Source: Isochrysis galbana (lineage: Eukaryota > Haptophyta > Isochrysidales > Isochrysidaceae). From it: a stretch of 64,000 bases of DNA. How positions within the stretch are numbered: position 1 is the first letter of the stretch; every line of letters starts with the position of its first letter. Of this stretch, positions 1-10,400 are shown piece by piece. The stretch lies in contig CM030938.1 in NCBI GenBank assembly GCA_018136815.1, positions 4,731,724-4,795,723 of the forward strand, written 5' to 3'. The position numbers were made by a program, and so were the translations under genes. The notes beneath the pieces were generated by a model. It saw only the letters and a list, made by a program, of their open reading frames with translations, was not told the origin of the DNA and searched no databases.

Positions 1-564
1 CGGACGGACTGCCCCGACGATCGGATCTCGCCGACGCGCAATGGCGGGCGCCGAGCCTCCCTGACCCTATGAGTTGTGCGCCCTGTTTAGTGGGTTGTCA
101 GGGCAAACCGGGGCACCCCAAGCGGGGNNNNNNNNNNNNNNNNNNNNNNNNNNNNNNNNNNNNNNNNNNNNNNNNNNNNNNNNNNNNNNNNNNNNNNNNN
201 NNNNNNNNNNNNNNNNNNNNNNNNNNNGCCCCACCTGGGACGCCCCATGCCGCCCGAGGCGGCTCGTCAGAAAGCCCTCTCAGAGCCCATTCAACCCATC
301 CAAACCACACCCGCGCAGGCGCGCGGGGTGGCGAGCACTGGCACCGAAAAGGTTGCCACCATGGCTCTGCGTAGCATGCAGGGGTCTCTGAGACCCCCTC
401 CAACAGTGGGAAACCCTCCCACCCCAAGAGCACCTCATGTGGGAGGCAGCTCTGCTGCCCTCCCCATGGTGGAAACCTCTACCATCAGTGCACCCACCAT
501 GGGAGGGCACTTCACAACCATCAATCTTCCCTGGAGAGCACCCCATGCCTCTGTTTCCCAACTT
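1..564. other. Left flank of copy 1, no gene recognised
   Basis: I see no gene here. The stretch is broken by a 100-N gap (128-227). Positions 235-266 are an inverted copy, with one mismatch in 32 bases, of 14497-14528, so at least this part is dispersed repeat. Several short open frames overlap on both strands but none resembles a known family. Confidence 0.5.
128..227. other. Assembly gap (100 N)
   Basis: Exactly 100 N, the conventional filler for a scaffold join of unknown length. Confidence 0.99.
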
Positions 565-1874
565 TGTCGCATTCATCCTAGATGATGCGATTTCCAGGCT
601 CTTGTTTCCAGGTCCTTCGCCGTGCGGCCACACGGTGAAGCTCAGGTACATCTAGGTTGGTAGGGTTCGTCCCTAGCGATCTAGAATTCGAGTTCTCGTT
701 TCGTTCCTTCTAGCCTGTCTGTCAGGTCTAGATTCCAGGTTTCCTCCTTTCGGGTAATCTTGACCCAAAGGAGCCAGGTCGCCTGTCACTCGCTGCGCGC
801 TTGTCTCAGGCTCTCAGGTTACCTTGTGAAGGCTTGTTTAGCTTCTTGCAAGGCTTGTCGTTTCTTGTTGGGTTCCGGTTCTTTCTTGGGACCTGCTCAC
901 TTTCGTTGTCGTCCAGGCCTGTTCTTCGTAGGTTCTGCTTGGCCTGGTTAGGGTTTCGTTGCCTTCCCGCGTTCGGCGTTTGGCGTTGGCGTTCGGAAAT
1001 TTCCTCTCACATTCCCTAGGTCCGCTACCCTTGGCTTGTAGGTCCTTGCTTCTTTCTTCTCGGTCAAGGTTTTGGCGAGCAAGTCGGTTGCTCTATCCGC
1101 TCGAGATTTGAGGTTTAATTTGCTATCTCCCCTTGGAGACCGGTGTAGGTTCGCTTCCTAGGTGAGGGAATCTTTCCCCTTGATGCAAGTTACATGCAAG
1201 CCCTTGGCCCCTTTGGTGTTTCTTCCCCTTGGTTGCTACTCAGAAGCGTCTAGAAGGTTCACGCTCAACGGCAAGATTTATTCGGTCGTGAAGATATCTC
1301 GTCGCGATCTGTATCCAAAGTGATCGCCGTGGTCGCGCGACAGGACGCTCCCCTTCGGACTCTCCGCTACGTGGGAAGTTACAACGGAGACACGCTCCGG
1401 CCGTCGCTGCGGAGTCTCTCTCTCTCTCGCTCTCTCTCTCCGTCTCTCGCGACGTGTTTGAGTTATCGGTGATTTGGGGTCGCGGTTGCTTGATAATTTG
1501 CTTGGTTTGGGTGAATGATTCCGGTGTGTTCGTGGGTCGGTGTATCCTGTTGTTCTAAGCTCCGTTGTCCGTCGTTGTTCGCTGCGTCGCTGCACTCAAG
1601 CAGCCTAGGCTCCCTCCCTGAGGGAAGAGTTCTTTGTAGGTCTAACAATCTCTTAAAACCCAACACACTAGGGCCGCTAGGAGCGCCTCGCCGCCCCACA
1701 GCCCTTCGTTCGCCGTTCGTTCCCCGTCCAGACACCCAAATGGGGTTGCCCGACCCAGTCCAGAATTTCATTCACCCGACTCCCGGTGGGGAGGAGGGCC
1801 AAAGCGCCGCGCTAGCCGCCGGTGCTGCTCGCGACGGAGTGGCTCAGAGCCCTCCGGCTCCGCTCGACTCGACA
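565..1874 (+). repeat. 5' LTR of family A copy 1
   Basis: About 1310 bp, starting TGTCG and ending CGACA, a perfect 5-bp terminal inverted repeat. The right boundary is set by comparison with copy 2, whose 3' LTR ends with the same bases next to a target duplication. Immediately after the first TG lies an inverted repeat (567-590), and 615-640 forms a 10-bp stem with one G-T pair and a 6-nt loop. A CT-rich tract lies near 1410-1450. The gag ATG (1740) is inside the LTR, so U5 is coding. Confidence 0.9.
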
Positions 1875-4456
1875 AGCACGAAATCGAAGCTTGCGTCCTC
1901 GGCCGCAGAGGAGGAACCCCTCAGGGAACCTTCTCTGCCCGCTGCAGCTTTTGCTCCCGTGGGATGTCCGAGTGATCCCACGGCTTCTGAGGCTACACCA
2001 ATGGCACCCATCACCCCGGCTGCTATCTCCACGACTGGCTCCGATCAGCTCGTGGCGGATGGCGAGGATTTGTCCGCTTCCTTCGGCACCCACCGGGTGC
2101 AATCACAGCGGGCCATGGTGGAGCATGACCCTCTCCCGCATGAGGCCAACTTCAGCGTCGCTGAGTTGGCCAATGAGGTGGAGGAGGGTCCCCTCCCTCT
2201 GATTCAGTTTGACCCCCCTCCTTACCTTCGAGATGATGAGTCTGAGGTCGGTGAAGGGGAGGGGATCAGCTTCCGAAGCCCCGCTTACCGGGACTATGCC
2301 CCGCCGTCATCAAAAGGGGTCTTTGATCAAGAGATCACCCCGATCGAGACGGCCGCGGCGCGTCAGGATGCGGAAATGGCAAGGCTTCAAGCGCAGACCA
2401 ACACCCTAAAAGGGGCTGTGGAGCGCCTACAGTCATCCCTTGCCGCGGCAGAGGCGAGGGAGGGGCTTCTCCGGGATCAAGTTGAAGCAGGGTTCAAAGC
2501 CCTGACTCAGCTACTCCAAGCCCGCCAAGAGCCCACTTCAAGTCCGTCCATGGATCGGACCGAGGCGGCTGCGGATTCTGCTAGGCCGGCTCAGAAGGAA
2601 CCATCCATGGACGACCTCCTGCCCTAGACCAAAAGGGCCACGCCTCTCCGGCTACTAGGGTTCCACGGTCGGCGTACCCGACCTCCAAATCGGAATCCCG
2701 CCGCCAGGATCAGAGCCCTTACCGGGGCCCGACCCCGGTGGTGCCGTTCCGCCACCCTCGCGACCCCTGCCTTGCGGTGGGGATGGATGAGCGAGAGGCA
2801 GTTGTAAGCGAGTGGAAAAATCTCCTCGCCCTGCCCTCACGCGATCTGGCCGCCCTTTACCGCGACTCCGACGAGCATGAGCTCATCCACACCATTTTGA
2901 AGAGCAACCTCTCCCTGGCGGGCAACGTTTGGCATTGCCGAATTTTCATGGAGGAGGACCACTTGCTCAAATGGGTGCGTAGCCGCTTCTCAGCCGAGCA
3001 AACCCTTCACCATCAGGTCAGGATGGGCAAAGAGCTTTCGGAGCTCCGCTTCCCAAAGGCCCTCGCCTCCGATAACGTTCAAACCGCGGCGACAGCCTGG
3101 AACGAATTTCGGCTAACTCTCATCAAGCCGTTGGAGCGGGCACTAGCGCTCGGCTGCGATCATCGCGAAATATTTACCTCCCTCCTCGCGGCAGCCGGAG
3201 CCAATTCCAGCGGCAATTCTCGCATCTTCGCCTTCCTCCTCGATCTAGTGGAGGACCGCGCCCTCGCTCTCAATCCTGTCCTCGCTGCTGACGTCCTTCT
3301 TCGCAAATGCGACGGGACCTTCGCAAACGGGGCCGATGGTTTCGCGAAAGACTCGGCGTCGATGGAGTGGGACCGCATGAGGGAGCGCGAGGCCGGCGCT
3401 GATCTATGTGAGCTCAGCAAGAATTTGGTTCGCGCCTACATCCGCAAGCTTGGCGATTCCGCGGTTGACTCCACCAACGTGTGGGATCATCCAAACATGG
3501 CCCATGAGATCAACCAAAGGTTCGAAGAAATCATCCGGAACGATAAGGTTGATCCTCAGCGCGGCGTCGACAATGCGATTAAATTTGCGGAGGTGCTCGC
3601 GGAGACTCGTTTCCGCGTAGAGAACCACGAGCTAGGTCGGTCGGCGCTCTCGTGCGTCAACCTCTGCCAACGGTACCTCAGCCCTTACGAGCAGGCTCGG
3701 GTGAAGCGTCATCAATCCCGGCCCTCGACGAAGCAAACCGTGGCTAGCGTACGCACTAAAGCCTCAGGCGAGGCAAAGAACGAGACTTCCTCGTCCCAGA
3801 AGACCGCTTCGACCACGGACATGGTTGCCGCCGTGCAGGCGGCCGTCCAAGCTACCGTGGCGGAAGCTCTTCGCGGACAGGGACATTCGCCTGCTTCGAA
3901 GCCTGATTATCGGGCTGCTGCACCGCCGGCAAGTTACCACTCCAACTCACCGTTGCCGGCTATACTAACCGATCCACCCGGTCGAAAGGGAGGCTCGTCT
4001 CGGCCGCCCAGCCGTCGCTGCGATCCGCCGGCGAACGGCCAAGGGCTACCGCCTGACCTGGGCGTATCCCGGTGGACGCCCGAGCTTTGGAATCGGGCCC
4101 GAGCCCGCTTCTGGGCCGTAGCAGGCTATGCCAAGCACCCAAGGGTCTCGGCGGCGCTAGCAAAGTGCCGACCGGCCGATAATTCAATGGAAACTCCACG
4201 GACGGACGATATCAATAGGGGAATCACCGAATGGACGAACGAAAACGGCTGTGCCTTCTGCGCTTTCCGACCTCACGCTCCTCCTGGCACTCCAGCCAGC
4301 GAAGCCTGGAAATATGGCACGGGAGACGGTGCTCACAACCCCGTCATCTGTCAGCCATATATTCGCTTTCTGTGTGAGGCTGGCTGCGGAGAGTGTGGAT
4401 CGGACGAGCACATTCATAAGCTTCTTCGCTCGATGGTCCGGGTTAAGCCTCAGTAG
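1740..4456 (+). pseudogene. gag: Gag of family A copy 1, one frameshift
   Basis: Structural polyprotein of the retrotransposon. The start is the first ATG in frame (1740-1742, inside the LTR). An N-terminal Pro/Ser-rich region is followed by a heptad-like coiled coil near 2340-2530, an alpha-helical capsid-like region from about 2790 to 3700, and a Cys/His-rich C-terminus near 4250-4430. Compared with copy 2, one G is missing between 2614 and 2615, giving a TAG at 2625-2627. The rest of the frame is open down to the TAG at 4454-4456. The single-base loss could be a real lesion or a consensus error. Without it this copy would match the 905-residue Gag of copy 2. Confidence 0.85.
1875..1886 (+). 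promoter_or_regulatory. Non-canonical primer-binding-site position / possible cyclization sequence
   Basis: The 12 nt directly after the 5' LTR read AGCACGAAATCG. They do not begin with the TGG expected for pairing to a tRNA CCA end. The same segment is the reverse complement of 12325-12336 near the 3' end. Family B has AGCACAAATTCC at the equivalent place (53499 onward), so the first bases are conserved between families although the site is also coding. The role in priming or RNA circularization is inference. Confidence 0.45.
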
Positions 4457-7400
4457 GGGTCCGGCGGGGTCCCCGTCCTTCAAACCCTGGCGGAGAACAT
4501 CGCGGGCGGTGGGCCCGAACGCCACCACCACCATCCCGATCCGATCCCTACGCCGCTTGGGGAGAAGAGCTGTCAACGCGGCGATTCTCCCCCTGTCTCT
4601 AGCTCTATTCAGTCCTCGACGGTGGGAGCCGCCTCGCCGGCTGAAGCCCCCGCCGAACGGCTATCTCGGAAGCCGGAGTCGACACTTGACCCGGGCTCCT
4701 GGAAACAGGTTTGCCCCGGAGATCGTCGCGACCCGACTCTCCGAAATTCGTGTACGTCTACAAGTTCTTCTATTACTTCGCACGCTATTAGGATGTTAGG
4801 GGCTGATTCTCGCACGCTGCCCCTCTTGGAGTCTGTTTCTACGGATACTATGCTGTCATCGGTTCCTTCTAACTCTCCTAGGTCTTTCGACGCATCTTCA
4901 TCCCTGGATTCACCCCCCGACGGCCCTGCCCAAGGGGGTGGGCTAGGTAGATTCGACGCGTCTTCGGTCTCTTCGTTTCGTAAACGAACAGTTGTGAAGC
5001 CCTCGAGGGCTGTCGACTCGGTATCATCTTCTGCTCTAGGTTCTATGGATAGGTCCGACGTGGCCGCTGCCGCGTACGAAAACGTTGTTGCTGCTTTACC
5101 TGTTTCTGCTCTTTCCCGGCGGGACCCCTCTGGAGACCTCTCTCCCAAGGGCCATAGCCGGAGCCGCTCTGCGGACGAATCGTCGTTGTCTACCGTAGGT
5201 TCTCGTGCTGTTGAGGCGGAGACTAGTGTCTCCTCTTCACCTCTCTCCCCGGTTCGTTATATTTCTCCGTCATCGTGTTCATTCTCTCGTCTCGAAGTTG
5301 CACCTGTTCTCGTTTCTGACCTGGTTCCCGACCCGGAAGGGTCGGCTTCCGGGGTCGATGAAGTTGAAGGTTCCAAGGGAGCTGCGGCTTTCCGCGCTCA
5401 CGCCGTGGTCACTCCAGCCTCGGGAGACGCAGGGGCCGTCGATTACGATCCCACGTCGCGCACCACATGGACGCCGGCGTCTCCTCTTTCTCTCGGCTCT
5501 CCGGAGGATCCCCATTCCAGGGATCGCCCGCCGGGGCCAACCCCCTTCAGGTCTAGCCCACCGAAACTTGAGGGCGACGACCCCCTCCCCCTGAATTCTA
5601 CTGCCGAGGCCATCCACCGGATCGCCGTGGTTGGTTGTTCCTCGGCCGCCAAGTCTACTGAAGCTGCCCGCGCCCCTACGCGCGAGCTTCAAATGTTAGC
5701 CGCCTCCCGTGCCCGGGCTAGCGGTTCCTCCGTCATCTTGCCCCGCCATCTCGCCGAAGCTGCTCTAGCCTTGCGGCGGCCGGACGCGAGCACTCATGCA
5801 TCGCCCTCTGCCGTGTTGCCGACGCATTTTGACGAGCTTTGCGCTGAGTTGGCAGCGATCCACGACGCCGTGACGTTCGACGCGGCCGAGGGGATTCCTC
5901 CACCCCGCGTTCTAGTCGTCGGTGAAGCTAGCGGGGTCGTGTCTTCGATGTTCCTACTTGCCGGAGCGCACGTCGCGACGTGCGATCTACGACCGTCGGA
6001 GATCGACTACATTCCCCACTTCTGCGGAGATGCTCTTCACATTCAAAATCTCGGTTGGGACCTCGTGGTCGCGCATCCGCCGTGCACGTATTTGTCGGCG
6101 GTGAGTTGCCAGTGGCTCGATCGGGAACCGGGACGTCGCCAGGCTCTCGAATCCGCCGCTAGAGTCTTCCTCGCCATGGCAAGCGCCGACGCGCCTTTCG
6201 TTGCCGTCGAAAATCCTCGAATGCACGCGGAAGCCTCTGCCTTAGTCGGGGGGTTGCGACCGCGGCAGTTTGTGCAGCCGTGGCAGCACGGCACGGGCCA
6301 TCAAAAGGCAACTGGCCTGTACCTGAAGGCTTCACTCCCGCCCCTGCAGCCTTCGAAGATTGTCGAGGGACGTCTATCCGCGATGGCGGATCTATCGCCG
6401 TCGCCTCACCGTGGCGCCCTTCGCAGCCGCACCTATGTGGGCATTGCCGGTGCAATGGCGGCCCAGTGGATGCCGGTCTTGCGCCGTTATGCGCGCAAAG
6501 CCAAGGCGTCGCGTTCGCTCAACTTCACGGTGGACTGGGCAATTTCCCAAGCAGCTGCCAGCTTGAGAGAACGCCCCTCGCTTTGTTCGACCGGCTTCGA
6601 ACTAGCTGAGCCGAGGACGGCTCTAGCTCGCTTCATGGAGGGGAGAGGCGAAGCAGCTTCTAGCCCTCACCTCACGCCTCCCAGCGGTTCGCCAGTGTCT
6701 GATTCGGTTGTCGTGATCTCAGACGCGGGCCCCGTTGCCGATGCGTCTCGCCTGCTTCATCGGAAGGACTCGGAAACCAACGCATCGCAAGACGGGACCG
6801 TGGCGGAAGTGGACTGCTTCACGCCGTGGGAGTGGCCCATGAAGGACCGCTCTACAACGCCAGGCCCTCCAAACACGGTGAAGAAGCGCCGCAGCAAGTG
6901 GCAGGTCTTCGACCGTGATGTAATTTCGGGGGTCCATCGGTGGCGGGATGTCACGCCTTCCATCGCCCAAGAAATCGCTGAGCAAGCGGCAGCTGCGGAG
7001 CCGTCGGAACCTTCCATCTTGTCTCGACTGGGCTCTCAAGGCATCAATGCACTATCTCCGAGCGCCTCCTTCACGGCTGGCGACGAAGGAGTGGCCGAAC
7101 CGACCGGTTCGGTCGTAGCCGAAAGGCCACTTGAAAACGGGGATGTTGGGCTGGACTCGGGAGAAGATGATACGCCCGAGACTCCAGAACACCGGAGCAT
7201 GCAGGCCCTCGAGACCAAGCCCTCCGACGCCGCCGACGGAGAAGGTACTCCACAGGCATTGTGTGGCGATGGGGCTGCCGCTAGGGGCCTCAGTGCGGCT
7301 GGTTTTTCCGAGTTGTCGAAGCTTCCGAAGACAGACTTGCAGAAGTCCCTGGAGAAGGAATGGTCACGCCAAATGGATCAACCTCGGCATCCGACGGACC

Positions 7401-10400
7401 GTCGAGGGCTAGGCTATGATGGCGTGCCTAACCCCTCTAGTTCGGCAGAGGCATCCCCATACTCTTCAATACCATTCGTGCCGCAGACGGTAGCCGCCGC
7501 TATCGAGCGAGTGCCCCACGTCGATGAATCTTCTCCGTCCAGGCCAGCCTCCAATCCAACCACCCCGTCACCCGGAGCCGGAACCTCGCTTCCAGTAGAA
7601 TCTATCGCGGACACGCCGCCGCCGCTCTACCCTCGTCACTGCCTCTATGTCCGCGATCTCGTGGTCTGCCGTGCCGATGGCGACCGCGCAGCTCAAGGGT
7701 TCGTTCTCCCGGACGTTGCCCTCACGGTGAACAGCACCCTGGCTGACACTGGAGCGGGCCCGTCAGTAATCACCACTGCTCTTCTCGATCGACTACCTGA
7801 AGACGCTTGCGTCGAACGCGTATCGGACGCTACCGTCCCCAACCTACATGGGCCGGACGGCCTTCCTCTCATCACTAGGGGCCGGGCTAGCCTCGTCTTC
7901 TCCTTGTCCGGTCGCCTCTTTCGTCATTTGTTCGCGGTCATCGAAGGGAACCCGATGCTTCTGCTCGGGAACGATTTTTTGGCCGCCCACTCCGCTACCA
8001 TTTCTCTCGACGCCGCGAGCTCGGAAGGAAGCCTCCGCCTCCGTCCGGCCTCTGGCGATTCAGATGATTCTTCAAGAGTCCTTTCCGAATGTGTAGTCAG
8101 AGTTTCCACGGCGCCGCCCCCAGTCGCGGACTCCGGCTTCGTCGGAGCTATCTCGATGTCACCCGGTCAGCCGCTGACTGTCGACTTTCTGGAGAGGTCG
8201 ACGGCAACACGAGAGGTCCCGGCCGGATCGGAGGGTGAGGCTGCTGCTGATGCTAGGCAGCCACTCTATACACCTCTCTTTGAGTCTGCCGACGAGTTTG
8301 CGGCCAAAGCTCCGGCGTCTACCTCGTCCGAATATCTTCTCTACACGGAGCAAGCGGTGACGATTCCTGCCTTCCACCGCGCAACCATCTGGGTCAGGGT
8401 TCCGCTAGCTCTCCGAGATCATTCGGACTGCGCGATGCTGGTCGACCGCCTACCAAATCGCGAGGCTCTCGATTCGTCTCCTCTCGTAATGCCCACGGTG
8501 GTCACGCCCACGGACGATCATCGCATCGCGGTGACGATCGTCCACACCGGAGTCGATGCGCTGACCCTGCCGTCTCTGCATCCGATAGCTTCGCTCCAGG
8601 TGCGTTTCAAGTTGCACCGGGGCTGGACTCCGACTGGAAGCGAGGGGGACGGTGACCCTGTCACCGCGCTGAGCGAGGAGCAACGATCTCTACTCGACTC
8701 AGCCACCATCGATCCAGACCGGCTTCTTTCCGACGATCAACGAGAAGAAGTACGCCAACTCTTGGCCCGGCGCATCAAAGCTTTCGCGTTGCACCCGGGG
8801 GCTCCAAACCATACGCACGTTCTCGAGGTGGAGTTGCCACTCAACCCCGGCGCTGTTCCTCACCGGCACGCTCCGTCTAGAGTGGGCCGCGCAGGCGAGC
8901 TCATCATAGAAGAGGAGGTAGCCAAGATGGAAGCCGCTGGCATTATTCGCAAGTCAAATTCGGCTTGGGCTTCCCGAGTAGTCCTGGTCAGCAAGAAAGA
9001 TGGCTCCGTTCGATTCTGCGTGGACTACCGCGACACGAACGCCAAGCTACGCGTCGAGGATAGCCCTCTACCCCTCATTGTAGAGGCTATTGATAGGCTA
9101 GCGTCCGGCCAAGGGCCGCTCAGTTCTCTCTTCTTATGTACTCTCGATTTAGCCTCTGGTTTTTGGGGCATCCCGATCAAAGAATCGCACAAACATATCA
9201 CCGCTTTCACTACCCACCGCGGCAAATACGAGTTCAACTTTCTACCGTTCGGCATCCAATCAGGTCCCTCCTACATGTGCCGCTTGATGGACATCGTTCT
9301 CGGTGCGCTAGCGTGGGAGATCTGCATGCCTTACCTCGATGATGTGGGCATCTGGTCAACGGGCGTGGGTCCTTCCGAAGAGGCCAGGGCACAGGCTTCG
9401 TTCGAGCAAATGCTTCACCGGCTAGACCTCGTTCTCGAACGGCTAGAGTGGGCCGGCCTGACCTGCAAGATGTCCAAGTGTGTCTTCTTTGCCACCTCTA
9501 CGGAGTACCTCGGTCACGTTGTCTCGAGGGAAGGTCTCAAGATGGACCCGAAGAAGGTCGCAGCTGTCGCCGACATCGACCCGTCATCCATCAACTCCTT
9601 GGAAGCGGTTCGATCTTTCCTCGGCCTTTGCTCCTACTATCGTCGATTCATTCGCCAATTCGCCGCTAAGGCTGCTCCTCTCACTGCTCTCACGCGGAAG
9701 GGCTGCGACGTGGCAAAGGAGTCCCAGTCCGAGGAGTGTCGCCGAGCTATCCAAGAGCTCAAGACAGCGATCACCTCGGAGCCCGTCTTGACTCCACCCA
9801 GGGATGATCGGCCCTTCATCGTCAAGACCGATGGGGCTAGCAAGTTGGGTATCGCCGGCATCCTCTCGCAGCTAGGAGACGATAACCGTGAACGAGTCGT
9901 TGGGTACTACGCTCGCAGTCTCACCTCGGCCGAACGCCATTGGACGGTGACCGAGATTGAGCTCTTGGCTGCCCTGGAATCAATCCGAAATTGGCGACCC
10001 TACCTTTGGGGGCGTCGGTTCAAGTTAGTCGTCGACCACTCCGCGCTGCGATGGCTGCATACCATGAAGGATCAAGTAGCCGGTGGGCCAGCCTCTCGGC
10101 TGACTCGGTGGGCTCTCAAGTTGGCTGAGTACCGGTTCGATGTCGAACATAAACCAGGAGCTGTTCATCAGGATGCTGACGGGCTGTCTCGGCTAGCATC
10201 CCTGGAGCCGGAACACGAAGACGAACCACTCGCCGGCCCAGCGTCGTTAGCGGTACGTGAGCCTGGCTCAGAGTCTCTAGCCGAGCATGAACGGTCTCAT
10301 CCGGTGGCTGCCATCACGCGCTCCGTAGCTACGGCGCGAGGGCTTCAAGCCTTGGACCGATCTCGTCGTCGAGCCTCCGATTCCGGGCCCGCCATCCAGT

